DNA of 64,000 bases from an uncultured Clostridium sp. (lineage in GTDB: Bacteria; Bacillota; Clostridia; TANB77; CAG-508). Each line of letters opens with the position of its first letter. Position 1 is the first letter of the stretch. The translations under genes were made by a program, and so were the position numbers. A model generated the notes under the pieces. It had not been told where the DNA came from. It saw only the letters and a program-made list of their open reading frames with translations, and searched no databases. The stretch lies in contig USBY01000003.1 in assembly GCA_900553015.1 (NCBI GenBank), positions 56,461 to 120,460 of the forward strand. Reading direction: 5' to 3'. This document shows, one piece after another, positions 25,864-36,137 of the stretch.

Positions 25864-27243
25864 ATGAAAGATTATATAAATGTAATAGGTGGAGGATTAG
25901 CAGGAACAGAAGCTGCGTATCAAATTGCTAAAAGAGGAATAAAAGTTAAGTTATATGAAATGAAACCAAATAAATATTCACCAGCACATTCAAACCAAAA
26001 TTTAGCAGAAATTGTGTGCAGTAATTCTTTTAAATCAAATCTACATACAAATGCTTGTGGATTGCTAAAAGAAGAATTAAGGGCTATGGATTCATTGCTT
26101 ATAAGAATAGCAGATAACACCGCTGTCCCAGCAGGTCAGGCATTAGCAGTTGATAGGGAAATATTTGCAAAGAAAGTTACAGAAGCTATTAAAAGCAATC
26201 CGAATATAGAAGTAATAAATGAGGAAGTAGTAGATTTAGAAAAATTAATAGAAGAGGCAATTACGATTGTTGCAACAGGGCCATTAACAGCTGATGAATT
26301 AGCTACGAATATTTCTAAGATAACTGCACAAGATAAGTTGTATTTTTATGATGCAGCAGCTCCAATAGTTACAAAAGATAGTATTGATTTTGATATTGCT
26401 TTTTGGGGAGATAGATATGAGCAGGAAAGAGAAAAAGATGAAGAAATAGAAGAGTGGAAAGAAAGACTAAAAAATACAAAAGAAAAGCAAAATTATATAA
26501 ATCTACCTATGAATAAAGAAGAATATGAGAACTTTTATAAGAATTTAATAGATGCAGAAGTAGTAGAACTTCATCATTTCGAAAAAAGAGAGATATTTGA
26601 AGGATGTATGCCAATAGAAATTATGGCAAAAAGAGGAGAAGATACATTAAGATTTGGCCCATTAAAGCCAGTTGGTTTTACTGATCCAAGAACTGGAAAA
26701 AGACCATATGCATTAGTTCAATTAAGGCAAGATGATACAGAAGGAAATATATTTAACTTAGTTGGATTTCAAACCAATTTAAAATATGGGGAACAAAAAC
26801 GAGTATTTTCTATGATACCGGGATTGGAAAATGCTGAGTTTGTAAAATATGGTGTAATGCACAGAAATACTTTCATAGATTCGAGTCATTTGTTAACAAA
26901 TACGTATAAAATGAAAAGTATTAAAAACTTATATTTTGCAGGTCAAATTACAGGTGTTGAAGGATATGTAGAATCAATTTCTTCTGGTCTTATGGCAGGT
27001 ATAAATGCTGCAAATGAATTTTATGGAAAAGAGGAATTTATTTTACCAATAGAGACTATGACTGGAGCTTTATCAAATTATATTTCTACTCCAAATGAAA
27101 AATTTCAACCAATGAACGCTAATTTTGGAATAGTTCCAGGATTAGAAAAAAGAATAAAAGATAAAAAAGAAAAATATACAATATTGGCTGATAGAGCTAT
27201 TGCGAAGTTAAAAGAAATAACCAAAAAAAGAAACGACTTTTAA
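25864..27243 (+). CDS. trmFO: Folate- and FAD-dependent tRNA (uracil54-C5)-methyltransferase TrmFO
   Basis: TrmFO makes ribothymidine at tRNA position 54 using methylene-tetrahydrofolate and FADH2. The N-terminal dinucleotide fold VIGGGLAGTEAAYQ starts at residue 5. Other family stretches are CSNSFKS near 50, FGPLKPVGF near 265 and the C-terminal GQITGVEGYVES near 360. AAAGGA lies before two adjacent ATGs (25861, 25864); 25864 has the better spacing. It commonly lies near topA in Firmicutes. The 459 aa are slightly longer than average. Confidence 0.94.
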   Translation: MKDYINVIGGGLAGTEAAYQIAKRGIKVKLYEMKPNKYSPAHSNQNLAEIVCSNSFKSNLHTNACGLLKEELRAMDSLLIRIADNTAVPAGQALAVDREIFAKKVTEAIKSNPNIEVINEEVVDLEKLIEEAITIVATGPLTADELATNISKITAQDKLYFYDAAAPIVTKDSIDFDIAFWGDRYEQEREKDEEIEEWKERLKNTKEKQNYINLPMNKEEYENFYKNLIDAEVVELHHFEKREIFEGCMPIEIMAKRGEDTLRFGPLKPVGFTDPRTGKRPYALVQLRQDDTEGNIFNLVGFQTNLKYGEQKRVFSMIPGLENAEFVKYGVMHRNTFIDSSHLLTNTYKMKSIKNLYFAGQITGVEGYVESISSGLMAGINAANEFYGKEEFILPIETMTGALSNYISTPNEKFQPMNANFGIVPGLEKRIKDKKEKYTILADRAIAKLKEITKKRNDF

Positions 27244-27256
27244 AGTCGTTTCTTTT
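27228..27256. terminator. Bidirectional terminator between trmFO and the coiled-coil gene
   Basis: A near-perfect palindrome, AAGAAACGACTTT (27228-27240) with AAAGTCGTTTCTT (27242-27254), over the trmFO stop codon, with A/T tracts on each side. Confidence 0.85.
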
Positions 27257-28506
27257 TATCTTTCTCCTCTTGAATGTGATTGCTCTTGCTCATTTTGAAT
27301 TCTCTCATTATATTCTTTGATAACTTTAGCGTAAGCATCTTGTCCAATTTCTGTTCTATAAGCATCTACAAAGTTATTAGTTGTATCTATTACTTTTGCT
27401 TGTGTAAGTGTTCTAGTGTCATCTGGTCTTTTAAAGACACCTTTAAATGGCTTTGGTTTGTCATGAACCCAATTAGATAATCCTTTTCCTAAACCATTAA
27501 AAAATCTTTTTACTTTAGACATAAGTCCATGACCTTTATATGTTTTCTTCTCTTCTAGTTCTTCTTCTCTATCTCTTCTGATTTGGGCTAAATCTTCATC
27601 TGCATATCTTACATAGCTTTGCAATGCTTTTATTTGAGTATCTTTTGATTTTATAGAATCACTAGCCTTTGTCTTTATATCACTAAAACTAGCATTAGAC
27701 GTAGGATCTGTATATACACCAATATTGTGTAGTATAGAAGTATCATCATTAAAATCAATAGTCATATCTGCTGGAAGTCCTAATTCAGTTTTATGATCTG
27801 CTATATATTTTTTGAAAGAGTTACCTTTTGATGTAATTCTTCTTTGAATTGTAGCTACTTCATCTTTAAAAACATTTAATTTTGCTTCTCTTTCTTTTTT
27901 TGCTTGGTCTGACTCACGTCCTCTAGTACCAGGTTTTACATGAGAATATTTATTTACATAGCTTTCTAAAAGAGCTAAAACAGCTTTATCGTCATCAATT
28001 GATAAATAAGATTTTAATTTAGAATCATTTTCAGCAGCAGCTTCTATTTTACTATATAAATCAAGTTCCATAGCTGGTGCTACTTTGTCTTGTTCTAATT
28101 TTAATAAACTGTCTTGTGATTGAGTTTTTATTTGATCTCTTAAAGCTTTTTTAAAATCAAAATTTGTATTAAGGTCGTCAATATATTTATCTAAAGTTTG
28201 TGAAGCTGTTTGAATTTCTTCTCTTGTCTTATATAAAGTATTGGTTTTTAATGTACGAAGTTCATTTTCTATTTTACTGATTTGAGTATCTATTGATGTA
28301 GTTTGTGCATTTCTTTCATCTTCTGTTAAAAACGCACTAAAAAGAACTAAATTAGATTTTTGTGTTCTTAAAGCACCAAGTTTTTGTTCATAGCTTTCTA
28401 CTTTTGTTCTGATATGCATTATTTGATCTAAGTTATTTCTTATATCTGAAAAATCTGATTTTTTTGTTGAATATTCTGTACTAAATTCGGAAAATTCTCT
28501 TGCCAT
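27256..28506 (-). CDS. Unrecognised coiled-coil protein, 416 aa
   Basis: Mostly helical, with long charged heptad stretches over about residues 10-130 and 180-290. An acidic/basic EEELEEKK linker follows. A shorter segment near 325-350 (GLMSKVKRFFNGLGKGLSNWV) looks like an amphipathic, membrane-seeking helix. No catalytic motif or signal peptide. I chose the ATG at 28506, preceded by AGAGG; ATG 28536 lies directly on a GAGAGG and is too close. The SD sits in a GCCTC-ATATA-GAGGC hairpin, so access may be controlled. It follows a 47-aa acidic gene, a layout seen twice more here. No family recognised. Confidence 0.82.
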   Translation of the reverse strand: MAREFSEFSTEYSTKKSDFSDIRNNLDQIMHIRTKVESYEQKLGALRTQKSNLVLFSAFLTEDERNAQTTSIDTQISKIENELRTLKTNTLYKTREEIQTASQTLDKYIDDLNTNFDFKKALRDQIKTQSQDSLLKLEQDKVAPAMELDLYSKIEAAAENDSKLKSYLSIDDDKAVLALLESYVNKYSHVKPGTRGRESDQAKKEREAKLNVFKDEVATIQRRITSKGNSFKKYIADHKTELGLPADMTIDFNDDTSILHNIGVYTDPTSNASFSDIKTKASDSIKSKDTQIKALQSYVRYADEDLAQIRRDREEELEEKKTYKGHGLMSKVKRFFNGLGKGLSNWVHDKPKPFKGVFKRPDDTRTLTQAKVIDTTNNFVDAYRTEIGQDAYAKVIKEYNERIQNEQEQSHSRGER

Positions 28507-28554
28507 AAATATTGCCTCTATATGAGGCTTCACCATCCTCTCTTAAATATTTTA

Positions 28555-28698
28555 TTATTTAGATAAAATTTCATCGCATTTTTTTATTAATTCGTCTACT
28601 TCTAAAGAAAGCTCATTTAAAGAAAGTTTATATGCAGCTAATTCTTTAGGAGACATTTTTTGTAATTCTTCTTTAGTTGGTAATTTTTTTTCTTCCAT
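28555..28698 (-). CDS. Small acidic 47-aa protein
   Basis: The frame encodes a Glu/Lys/Leu-rich helical peptide (MEEKKLPTKEELQK, then SLEVDELIKKCDEILSK). It lies 48 bases upstream of the coiled-coil gene, on the same strand and behind a consensus promoter. The best SD (GAGAGGAGG) is about 35 bases before the ATG, too far for normal use, so initiation may depend on folding of the leader. It resembles in size and charge the 56-aa gene at 36138. Confidence 0.65.
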   Translation of the reverse strand: MEEKKLPTKEELQKMSPKELAAYKLSLNELSLEVDELIKKCDEILSK

Positions 28699-28742
28699 AA
28701 TTATGTTTATCTTAGTTTAAAACCAAGATATCCTCCTCTCTT

Positions 28743-28792
28743 TAGTGATTAAACACTATATTAATTATACTAGAAAAGGTAAATAATGTCAA
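28743..28792 (-). promoter_or_regulatory. Consensus promoter and small inverted repeat of the coiled-coil pair
   Basis: On the minus strand TTGACA (28792-28787), 17 nt, TATAAT (28769-28764) is a perfect sigma-A promoter. Near the expected start point TAGTG (28743-28747) and CACTA (28754-28758) form a possible operator. Confidence 0.75.
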
Positions 28793-28858
28793 CAACTTTT
28801 TATGTAAAGTAAAATGCAGATTGCTACTAACTGTATGTTAAGAAGAAAACAAGAGAAT

Positions 28859-28887
28859 TTGACTTATTTTACATAATGAGATATAAT
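28859..28887 (+). promoter_or_regulatory. Promoter of the 28923 cassette gene
   Basis: TTGACT (28859-28864), 17 nt, TATAAT (28882-28887). The spacer carries TTTACATAAT (28868-28877), the shared 10-mer. Confidence 0.75.
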
Positions 28888-28922
28888 AATAAGTACATTA
28901 AACAGAGTTGGAGGTACTTATC

Positions 28923-29162
28923 ATGAGTAAAAATGTAAAGCGGTTCATTATTGGCGCTATCATTTTCCTGGTAGGAGTGGTGTTGGTAGTTTCTGGAACA
29001 GTAAGCATCAACATATTGAACCTTTTGGATTGGTTCAAGGATGCATGGCAGTGGATTTGGGCTAGATTGTCTCCAATTATTCCACTCAAGGAAATTTTGT
29101 GTTTCCTTGCCGGTGTTGCTGTGACTGCGATTGTCGTAGCAATACGCAATAGCAAGAAATAA
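28923..29162 (+). CDS. Small membrane protein with two hydrophobic segments, 79 aa
   Basis: Two membrane segments are clear: about residues 8-30 (FIIGAIIFLVGVVLVVSG) and about 56-73. A Trp-rich amphipathic stretch lies between them (LDWFKDAWQWIW). It ends in Lys-Lys. I recognise no family; small two-helix proteins can be holins, toxins or regulators, and nothing here decides between these. GGAGG precedes ATG 28923. Base use is unlike the native genes, with GCG, CTC, CGC and an in-frame CGG for Arg 7. Own promoter and terminator. Confidence 0.75.
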   Translation: MSKNVKRFIIGAIIFLVGVVLVVSGTVSINILNLLDWFKDAWQWIWARLSPIIPLKEILCFLAGVAVTAIVVAIRNSKK

Positions 29163-29200
29163 CACAAACACCAACCAAACCAGGAACGAGAGACCGAGGG

Positions 29201-29226
29201 GGCGATGCACATGCATCGCCTTTCTC
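29201..29226 (+). terminator. Terminator of the 28923 gene
   Basis: A GC-rich palindrome GGCGATGC ... GCATCGCC (29201-29220) followed by TTTCT. Confidence 0.8.
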
Positions 29227-29259
29227 CATGCTTAATAAAAACATAAGTAAACATAAATA

Positions 29260-29288
29260 TTTACAAATTCTAGAAAATATGTTATAAT
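29260..29288 (+). promoter_or_regulatory. Promoter of the 29337 cassette gene
   Basis: TTTACA (29260-29265), 17 nt, TATAAT (29283-29288). Confidence 0.65.
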
Positions 29289-29336
29289 TAATTAGTCTAA
29301 CAAGACCGTATAAATATTAATAGGAGGTTATAATGT

Positions 29337-29711
29337 ATGAAGAGAAATCAGAGTCAGTCAGCAATGCAGCAAAACGCAGGTCAGTCCGCGGGTGGTTCTC
29401 AACAGAGAACTTCTGAAAAAGCACGCCGTAGAAAGCGCAAGTGCGCAGGCGTGAACTATGTCCGAATGTTCCTTGGTTTGATTGCAATCATTTTCGTGAT
29501 TGTAATTACTGGGGTACAAGCATCAGGCTGGGAAGCAATTGCTGATGCATTATTCGGAGGTATTACCTGGATAGAGGTAATAAGATATGTTGTGATCGTT
29601 GCTCTCAGTATGGCTGTAGGATATTGGATAAAAAAGCCATACAAAGTTTATATGAGAGGAAACAATAGCAACAAACGTTCTGAAGCTAACGAACAGAAAG
29701 CTGAAGAATAA
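29337..29711 (+). CDS. Small membrane protein with two hydrophobic segments, 124 aa
   Basis: A Gln/Ser-rich then strongly basic N-terminus (KARRRKRK near residue 30) leads into two membrane segments at about 40-60 and 78-97. A short charged tail rich in Asn, Lys and Glu follows. The basic stretch next to the first helix predicts an inside N-terminus. No family recognised. AGGAGGT precedes both ATG 29333 and ATG 29337 in different frames; only the second gives a long product. Codons include CGC, CGT and GCG, unlike native genes. Own promoter and terminator. Confidence 0.72.
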   Translation: MKRNQSQSAMQQNAGQSAGGSQQRTSEKARRRKRKCAGVNYVRMFLGLIAIIFVIVITGVQASGWEAIADALFGGITWIEVIRYVVIVALSMAVGYWIKKPYKVYMRGNNSNKRSEANEQKAEE

Positions 29712-29718
29712 CGAGGGG

Positions 29719-29755
29719 GGAGTGTACGAAGGGCAACCTTATACACTCTCTTATT
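29719..29755 (+). terminator. Terminator of the 29337 gene
   Basis: Nested stem GAGTGTA with TACACTC and AAGG with CCTT around a GCAA loop, followed by TCTTATT. Confidence 0.75.
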
Positions 29756-29862
29756 CGTTGTATAAATAAGGTACGAATTTTAAAATTAACATATAAAAAT
29801 TTTTAAGTATAAAATACTGTTAATATCTTGGAAAAAAATATGTATAAATACTGCCGAAGATA

Positions 29863-29891
29863 TTGACAGTATTGCTTTTTGATGATAAAAT
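29863..29891 (+). promoter_or_regulatory. Promoter of the str operon
   Basis: TTGACA (29863-29868), 17 nt, TAAAAT (29886-29891), about 60 bases before rpsL. Confidence 0.75.
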
Positions 29892-29952
29892 AATTCACGC
29901 TAGTGTATTATGCACAAATAGGCATATATAAAATATAGGAGGTGAAATTTAA

Positions 29953-30366
29953 GTGCCAACAATTAATCAATTAGTAAGAAAAGGAAGAAAAACATCAGTA
30001 ACAAAATCAACAGCTCCAGCATTGCAACATGGTTACAATTCTAAAAAGAATAGACAAACTAACCATAGAGCACCACAAAAAAGAGGAGTTTGTACAGTAG
30101 TTAAAACTGTAACACCAAAGAAACCTAATTCAGCATTAAGAAAAGTTGCCAGAGTTAGACTTTCTAATGGTTATGAAGTAACATCTTATATCCCAGGAAT
30201 AGGACATAACTTACAAGAACACAGTGTTGTTCTAATAAGAGGAGGAAGAGTTAAAGACCTTCCAGGTGTTAGATATCATATTATTAGAGGAACATTAGAT
30301 ACAGCAGGTGTTAAAGACAGAATGCAAGGTAGATCAAAATACGGAGCAAAAAAACCTAAAAAATAA
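29953..30366 (+). CDS. rpsL: 30S ribosomal protein S12
   Basis: S12 sits at the decoding centre and controls accuracy. The 137 aa show the conserved opening [11 protein letters not shown] and the loop [20 protein letters not shown], whose lysine is the usual site of streptomycin-resistance changes and is unaltered here. GTG start after AGGAGGTG. It leads rpsL-rpsG-fusA-tuf. A loop of a few residues near 25-40 is longer than in Escherichia coli, as in many Firmicutes. Confidence 0.97.
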   Translation: MPTINQLVRKGRKTSVTKSTAPALQHGYNSKKNRQTNHRAPQKRGVCTVVKTVTPKKPNSALRKVARVRLSNGYEVTSYIPGIGHNLQEHSVVLIRGGRVKDLPGVRYHIIRGTLDTAGVKDRMQGRSKYGAKKPKK

Positions 30367-30513
30367 AATTTAGGAAAATTAAAAACTAGTGCTAATAATT
30401 ACTAATTTAAGGTACTTAAATTTAGAATATATAGCACTATACGGAAAAGATAAACTTTTCAGAGTACCTAGATACTAAATTAGTATCAAAATAAAATTAA
30501 GGAGGGAAGAATA

Positions 30514-30984
30514 GTGCCAAGAAAAGGATATATAGCAAAAAGAGAAGTTTTACCAGATCCAGTATATAATAGTAAAGTTGTTACAAAATTAGTAAACAAT
30601 ATTATGCTAGATGGTAAAAAATCAGTTGCTCAAAAAATAGTTTACGGTGCATTTGACATTGTAAAAGAAAAAGAGCAAAGAGATCCACTAGAAGTTTTTG
30701 AAGAAGCACTAAATAACATCATGCCAGTTCTTGAAGTTAAAGCTAGAAGAGTTGGTGGAGCTACATACCAAGTTCCATTAGAAATCAGACCAGAAAGAAG
30801 ACAAACTTTAGGTTTAAGATGGTTAGTTAGATATGCAAGAACAAGACATGAAAAAACAATGGCAGAAAAATTAGCCGGAGAAATTATAGATGCTATAAAC
30901 GGAAACGGTGGAGCATTCAAGAAGAAAGAAGATACACATAGAATGGCAGAAGCTAACAAAGCATTTGCACATTATAAATGGTAA
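30514..30984 (+). CDS. rpsG: 30S ribosomal protein S7
   Basis: S7 starts assembly of the 30S head by binding the 3' major domain of 16S rRNA. The 156-aa length is standard, with [16 protein letters not shown] and [11 protein letters not shown] visible. GTG start after AAGGAGGG. About 150 AT-rich bases separate it from rpsL; I see no gene or clear hairpin there. Confidence 0.97.
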   Translation: MPRKGYIAKREVLPDPVYNSKVVTKLVNNIMLDGKKSVAQKIVYGAFDIVKEKEQRDPLEVFEEALNNIMPVLEVKARRVGGATYQVPLEIRPERRQTLGLRWLVRYARTRHEKTMAEKLAGEIIDAINGNGGAFKKKEDTHRMAEANKAFAHYKW

Positions 30985-31054
30985 TAATAATGCTAAAAAA
31001 GAGCATATTAAGAGATATAAAACTTTATAGTAACAATGAGGGGAGGAAATAAAG

Positions 31055-33139
31055 TTGGCAGGAAGAGCATATCCATTAGAGAGAACAAGAAATATAGGAA
31101 TTATGGCTCACATTGATGCTGGTAAAACAACAACAACAGAGAGAATACTTTTCTATACAGGAAAAACTCATAAAATAGGAGAAGTTCACGAAGGTGCAGC
31201 TACAATGGACTGGATGGAACAAGAACAAGAAAGAGGTATAACAATTACATCTGCTGCTACAACTTGTTTCTGGAACAATAACAGAATAAATATTATTGAT
31301 ACACCAGGACACGTTGACTTTACAGTAGAAGTTCAAAGATCTTTAAGAGTTCTTGACGGTGCAGTTACAGTACTTGCTGCAAAAGGTGGAGTTCAACCAC
31401 AAACAGAAACAGTTTGGAGACAAGCTGATAAATACCAAGTACCAAGAATGGTATATGTAAATAAAATGGACATCACAGGAGCAAACTTTATGCTTTGTGT
31501 TGACCAATTAAAAAATAGATTAAAAGCTAATGCTGTACCAATCCAATTACCAATTGGAGCAGAAGATCAATTCAAAGGTATAGTAGACTTAATCAAGATG
31601 AGAGCATTCATTCATAAAGACGATTTAGGAAAAGAAATAGAAGAAACAGATATTCCTGATGACATGAAAGATTTAGCTCAAGAATATCATGATAAAATGA
31701 TAGAAGCAGTTGCTGAACAAGATGAAGAATTAATGATGAAATACCTAGAAGGTGAAACATTAACAGATGAAGAAATCAAAAAAGGTTTACGTGCAGGAAC
31801 AATTGCAAACACAATAGTTCCAGTAACATGTGGTTCTTCATATAAAAACAAAGGTGTTCAAGAATTATTAAATGCAATAGTTGATTACATGCCATCACCA
31901 TTAGATATACCACATATTAAAGGTGTTGACGAAGATGGTAACGAAGTAGAAAGAAAAACATCTGATTCAGAACCATTTGCAGCTTTAGCATTTAAAATTG
32001 CTACAGACCCATTTGTTGGAAAATTATGTTTCTTTAGAGTATATTCAGGAACATTAGAATCTGGTTCAACAGTATTAAACTCAAACAAAGATAAGAAAGA
32101 AAGAATCGGAAGAATATTACAAATGCATTCTAATCACAGAGAAGATATAGACAAAGTATATGCAGGAGATATTGCTGCAGCAGTTGGACTAAAAGAGGTT
32201 ACAACTGGAGATACTTTATGTGATATAGATCACCCTGTTATATTAGAATCAATGGAATTCCCAGAGCCAGTTATTGATATTGCTATCGAACCAAAAGACA
32301 AAGTAGCACAAGAAAAAATGGGTATAGCATTAGCAAAACTAGCAGAAGAAGATCCAACATTTAAAACATATACAAACCAAGAAACAGGACAAACAATCAT
32401 CGCTGGTATGGGTGAGTTACACCTAGACATTATCGTAGACAGATTAAAGAGAGAATTTAAAGTTGAATGTAATGTAGGTAAACCACAAGTTGCTTACAAA
32501 GAAACAATCAAAAAGAAAGTTAGAGTTCAAGGTAAATTCATTCGTCAATCTGGTGGTAAAGGACAATATGGTGATGTTTGGTTTGAAATGGAACCATTAG
32601 AACCAGGAAAAGGAATAGAATTTGAAAGCAAAATCGTTGGTGGAGCAGTTCCTAAGGAATATATCAAACCAATCGAACAAGGTTTAAGAGAAGCAGCTGA
32701 AGGTGGATATTTAGCTGGTTACCCAGTTATAGATTTCAAAGCTACATTAGTAGATGGATCTTACCATGAAGTTGACTCTTCAGAAATGGCTTTCAAAATT
32801 GCAGCATCTATGGCATTCAAAGAAGGATGTAAACAAGCAGGTGTTGTTATCCTAGAACCAATTATGAAAGTAGAAATAACAGTTCCAGAAGAATACATGG
32901 GAGATGTTATTGGAGACGTAAACTCTAGACGTGGAAGAATGGAAGGTATGGAAGGAAATGACGGAATGCAAGATATTCATGCATTTATTCCATTATCAGA
33001 AATGTTCGGATATGCTACAGACTTACGTTCAAAAACACAAGGTAGAGGAACATACTCTATGGAACCATCACACTATGAAGAAGTTCCAAAATCTGTATTA
33101 GAACAAATTGTAGCTTCAAGAGGAAAGAAAAGCGAATAA
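31055..33139 (+). CDS. fusA: Elongation factor G
   Basis: A translational GTPase that drives translocation. The 694 aa include G1 [13 protein letters not shown] near residue 18, G2 [10 protein letters not shown]3 DTPGHVDF near 83 and G4 NKMD near 138, followed by domains II-V with the conserved [12 protein letters not shown] start after GAGGGGAGG. Co-directional with rpsG and tuf. Confidence 0.97.
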   Translation: MAGRAYPLERTRNIGIMAHIDAGKTTTTERILFYTGKTHKIGEVHEGAATMDWMEQEQERGITITSAATTCFWNNNRINIIDTPGHVDFTVEVQRSLRVLDGAVTVLAAKGGVQPQTETVWRQADKYQVPRMVYVNKMDITGANFMLCVDQLKNRLKANAVPIQLPIGAEDQFKGIVDLIKMRAFIHKDDLGKEIEETDIPDDMKDLAQEYHDKMIEAVAEQDEELMMKYLEGETLTDEEIKKGLRAGTIANTIVPVTCGSSYKNKGVQELLNAIVDYMPSPLDIPHIKGVDEDGNEVERKTSDSEPFAALAFKIATDPFVGKLCFFRVYSGTLESGSTVLNSNKDKKERIGRILQMHSNHREDIDKVYAGDIAAAVGLKEVTTGDTLCDIDHPVILESMEFPEPVIDIAIEPKDKVAQEKMGIALAKLAEEDPTFKTYTNQETGQTIIAGMGELHLDIIVDRLKREFKVECNVGKPQVAYKETIKKKVRVQGKFIRQSGGKGQYGDVWFEMEPLEPGKGIEFESKIVGGAVPKEYIKPIEQGLREAAEGGYLAGYPVIDFKATLVDGSYHEVDSSEMAFKIAASMAFKEGCKQAGVVILEPIMKVEITVPEEYMGDVIGDVNSRRGRMEGMEGNDGMQDIHAFIPLSEMFGYATDLRSKTQGRGTYSMEPSHYEEVPKSVLEQIVASRGKKSE

Positions 33140-33154
33140 TATTTAGTAATATAC

Positions 33155-33183
33155 TTGATTTTTTAAAGATTATAGTATAAAAT
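33155..33183 (+). promoter_or_regulatory. Possible internal promoter for tuf
   Basis: TTGATT (33155-33160), 17 nt, TAAAAT (33178-33183) in the fusA-tuf gap. It would allow extra EF-Tu production. Confidence 0.5.
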
Positions 33184-33264
33184 GATGTTCGAAAAATAAA
33201 TGCGTCAAAAAGAAAAATAAAATATAGAGATGAAAAATCTCAAAAAATTAAAGGAGGAATAAAA

Positions 33265-34467
33265 ATGGCTAAAGAAAAATTTGTTAGATCAAAGCCACAC
33301 GTTAACATTGGTACAATCGGACACGTTGACCATGGTAAAACAACAACAACAGCAGCTATTACAAAATATTTATCATTATTAGGAAGAGCTAACTTCGAAG
33401 CATATGATGCAATCGATAGTGCTCCAGAAGAAAAAGCAAGAGGAATCACAATTAACACAGCTCACGTTGAATATGAAACAGAAAACAGACACTATGCACA
33501 CGTTGACTGCCCAGGACACGCAGACTACGTAAAGAACATGATTACAGGTGCTGCTCAAATGGATGGTGCTATCTTAGTTGTTTCTGCAGCTGATGGACCA
33601 ATGCCACAAACAAGAGAACACATCTTACTTGCAAGACAAGTTGGTGTTAAATATATCGTTGTTTACTTAAATAAATGTGATATGGTAGACGACCCAGAAT
33701 TATTAGACTTAGTTGAAATGGAAGTTAGAGACTTATTAACAGAATACGGTTTCCCAGGAGACGATATCCCAGTTATAAAAGGTTCTTCATTAAAAGTACT
33801 AGAAAGTACATCTAAAGATCCTAACGACGAAGTTTACAAACCAATCAAAGAATTAATGGATGCAGTTGATAGCTATATCCCAACACCAGAAAGACCAGTA
33901 GATCAACCATTCTTAATGCCAATAGAAGATATCTTCTCTATTACTGGTAGAGGAACAGTTGCTACAGGTAGAGTAGAAAGAGGAGAAGTTAAAGTTTCTG
34001 ACGAAGTTGAAATCGTTGGATTATCAACAGAAAAGAAAAAATCAGTTGTTACTGGTGTAGAAATGTTCAGAAAATTATTAGACCAAGCAGAAGCTGGAGA
34101 CAACATTGGTGTTCTTTTAAGAGGTATCCAAAGAACAGATATCGAAAGAGGACAAGTATTATCTAAACCAGGATCAATACATCCACATACAAAATTCACA
34201 GCACAAGTTTACGTATTAACAAAAGAAGAAGGTGGAAGACATACACCATTCTTCAATGGATATAGACCACAATTCTATTTCAGAACAACAGACGTTACAG
34301 GTGTTATCGAATTACCTGCTGGAACAGAAATGGTTATGCCAGGAGATAACGTAGACATGACAATCGAACTAATCACACCTATCGCTATGGAAGAAGGATT
34401 AAGATTCGCTATCCGTGAAGGTGGTAGAACAGTTGGTTCAGGTGTTGTTTCTAAAATATTTGAATAA
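33265..34467 (+). CDS. tuf: Elongation factor Tu
   Basis: A GTPase that carries aminoacyl-tRNA to the ribosome. The 400 aa hold GHVDHGKT (near residue 19), [21 protein letters not shown] (near 81) and NKCD (near 136), with standard domains II and III. AAAGGAGG precedes the ATG. Only one copy is in the window. Confidence 0.98.
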   Translation: MAKEKFVRSKPHVNIGTIGHVDHGKTTTTAAITKYLSLLGRANFEAYDAIDSAPEEKARGITINTAHVEYETENRHYAHVDCPGHADYVKNMITGAAQMDGAILVVSAADGPMPQTREHILLARQVGVKYIVVYLNKCDMVDDPELLDLVEMEVRDLLTEYGFPGDDIPVIKGSSLKVLESTSKDPNDEVYKPIKELMDAVDSYIPTPERPVDQPFLMPIEDIFSITGRGTVATGRVERGEVKVSDEVEIVGLSTEKKKSVVTGVEMFRKLLDQAEAGDNIGVLLRGIQRTDIERGQVLSKPGSIHPHTKFTAQVYVLTKEEGGRHTPFFNGYRPQFYFRTTDVTGVIELPAGTEMVMPGDNVDMTIELITPIAMEEGLRFAIREGGRTVGSGVVSKIFE

Positions 34468-34484
34468 TATTATATGAAATATTT

Positions 34485-34516
34485 AAGGTACATCCTTGCG
34501 ATGTACCTTTTTTTTA
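34485..34516 (+). terminator. Terminator of the str operon
   Basis: AAGGTACATC (34485-34494) pairs with GATGTACCTT (34500-34509), followed by seven Ts. Confidence 0.9.
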
Positions 34517-34569
34517 TCGAATAAATTATAAATTAAGCATATAAAACTAAACTATTTGGTCAGAAACTA

Positions 34570-34598
34570 TTGCTTTTTTAATAAAGAAATAATAAAAT
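34570..34598 (+). promoter_or_regulatory. Probable plsX promoter
   Basis: TTGCTT (34570-34575), 17 nt, TAAAAT (34593-34598). I see no FapR-like operator. Confidence 0.5.
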
Positions 34599-34634
34599 AA
34601 ATAGGTCAAAATTAAATAATTGGAGGAAACAAAT

Positions 34635-35675
34635 ATGGTTATACTGCTAGATGCAATGGGTGGTGACAATGCCCCAGATGCCAATATAAAAGGAGCTGTA
34701 AAAGCAGTTAATGAAGTAAGTCAGTCAACAGAAATATTATTAATAGGAAAAGAAGAAGTTATTAATAATAGAGTTAAAGAATTATATAACAAAGAGAAAC
34801 TATCAGATATTTCTCCAAGATTAAAGATATATAATGCAACAGAAACGATAGAAATGGAAGACACTCCGACGGTAGCAATAAAACATAAAAAAGATTCATC
34901 CATGGTTGTTGGATTTAATTTGTTAAAGGAAGGCAAAGGTGATGTATTCATTTCTGCAGGTAATTCAGGAGCATTATTAACAGGTGCAACTTTACTTGTT
35001 GGAAGAATAAAAGGAATAGACAGACCAGCATTAGCAGGAATCCTTCCAGCATATAAAAGCCAATTATTATTAATGGACTGTGGATCTAATACAAATTGTA
35101 AGCCAATAAATTTATTACAATTTGCTCAAATGGCTTCTATATACTTAAGAAATACTTTTGGAATTGAAAAACCAACTATAGGCTTATTAAATATAGGTAC
35201 AGAAGAAACAAAAGGTAACGAATTAACTAGATTATCATATGAGTTATTAAAGGAAAAATCTGAAGAATTAGGAATAAACTTTATTGGTAATATAGAAGGA
35301 AGAGATGCTTTTTCTGGTAAAGTTGATGCAGTTGTAACTGATGGTTTTACAGGTAATATATTCTTAAAAACAACAGAAGGATTAGGAAAATTTGTAAAAG
35401 CATCATTAACAGATAGTTTAAAACGTAACTTTCTATCAATATTAGGAAGTATTCCATGTTTACCAGCAATAAATAGATTTGCTAAGACAATGGATTATAA
35501 AATATATGGTGGAGCTCTATTTTTAGGAGTTAAGAAACCAGTTGTTAAAGCACATGGAAGTAGTGACGACAAATTATTTGAATATACAATAATTCAAGCT
35601 GAAAAGTTTGTTGAAAATAAAGCAGTAGAGAAAATGACAGAAGAATTTTTAAAACAAAAGGAAAATAATGCTTGA
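34635..35675 (+). CDS. plsX: Phosphate acyltransferase PlsX
   Basis: PlsX makes acyl-phosphate from acyl-ACP as the entry to phospholipid synthesis; it is a peripheral membrane enzyme. The start LLDAMGGDNAPD is the family signature at residues 4-15. The GNSGALL motif lies near 102 and DGFTGN near 235. The 346 aa are normal. I start at ATG 34635 after TTGGAGG, not at the TTG five codons upstream that overlaps this SD. acpP follows 70 bases on, a common pairing. Confidence 0.95.
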   Translation: MVILLDAMGGDNAPDANIKGAVKAVNEVSQSTEILLIGKEEVINNRVKELYNKEKLSDISPRLKIYNATETIEMEDTPTVAIKHKKDSSMVVGFNLLKEGKGDVFISAGNSGALLTGATLLVGRIKGIDRPALAGILPAYKSQLLLMDCGSNTNCKPINLLQFAQMASIYLRNTFGIEKPTIGLLNIGTEETKGNELTRLSYELLKEKSEELGINFIGNIEGRDAFSGKVDAVVTDGFTGNIFLKTTEGLGKFVKASLTDSLKRNFLSILGSIPCLPAINRFAKTMDYKIYGGALFLGVKKPVVKAHGSSDDKLFEYTIIQAEKFVENKAVEKMTEEFLKQKENNA

Positions 35676-35700
35676 CTTTTTGAATACAATATATTATTGT
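35672..35700 (+). promoter_or_regulatory. Possible acpP promoter
   Basis: TTGACT (35672-35677) overlaps the plsX stop; 17 nt later is TATTGT (35695-35700), a weak -10. Confidence 0.4.
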
Positions 35701-35745
35701 TTAGTCAGTAGAAAAAAACATGCGAGAGGAGGTGTACATAGTTAA

Positions 35746-35985
35746 ATGAACCAAGAAGAAATATTTGAAAAAGTAAAGAAAATTATAGTTGAACAATTAG
35801 GTGTTGCAGAAACATCTGTAACAATGGAAGCATCTTTTATAGATGATTTAGGAGCTGATTCTTTAGACATAGTAGAATTAATTATGGCATTGGAGGAAGA
35901 ATTCGATATGGAAATTCCTGACGAAGATGCAGAAAAAATCGTTTCTGTAAGTGACGTAGTAGACTATATCAAAGATAATGCTTAG
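35746..35985 (+). CDS. acpP: Acyl carrier protein
   Basis: A small acidic helical carrier of growing fatty acyl chains. The 79 aa contain DLGADSLD with the phosphopantetheine Ser at residue 39, and the acidic recognition helix [11 protein letters not shown] follows. AGGAGGTG lies about 11 bases before the ATG, slightly far. It lies between plsX and the coiled-coil pair, with rnc beyond. Confidence 0.96.
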   Translation: MNQEEIFEKVKKIIVEQLGVAETSVTMEASFIDDLGADSLDIVELIMALEEEFDMEIPDEDAEKIVSVSDVVDYIKDNA

Positions 35986-35996
35986 TTAATATTAAG

Positions 35997-36036
35997 AAAA
36001 AGAGGTATCATATGAGATTATGGTATCTTTTTTTGT
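35997..36036 (+). terminator. Terminator after acpP
   Basis: An A-rich arm and TATCAT, with a GG bulge, pair with ATGGTA and TCTTTTT; a run of Ts follows. Confidence 0.65.
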
Positions 36037-36137
36037 TTGTAATAAAAAGTAAATACAAATGTAATATTAATGTTATTTACTATAGGGAATAAAAAATATA
36101 TAATTTATATAAAATATTATGTCAAAAGGGTGATTGT

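Noticed and set aside
28869..29254. Two reverse open frames opposite the 28923 gene
   Set aside because: The forward strand has a consensus promoter, SD, membrane-protein pattern and terminator; the reverse frames have none.
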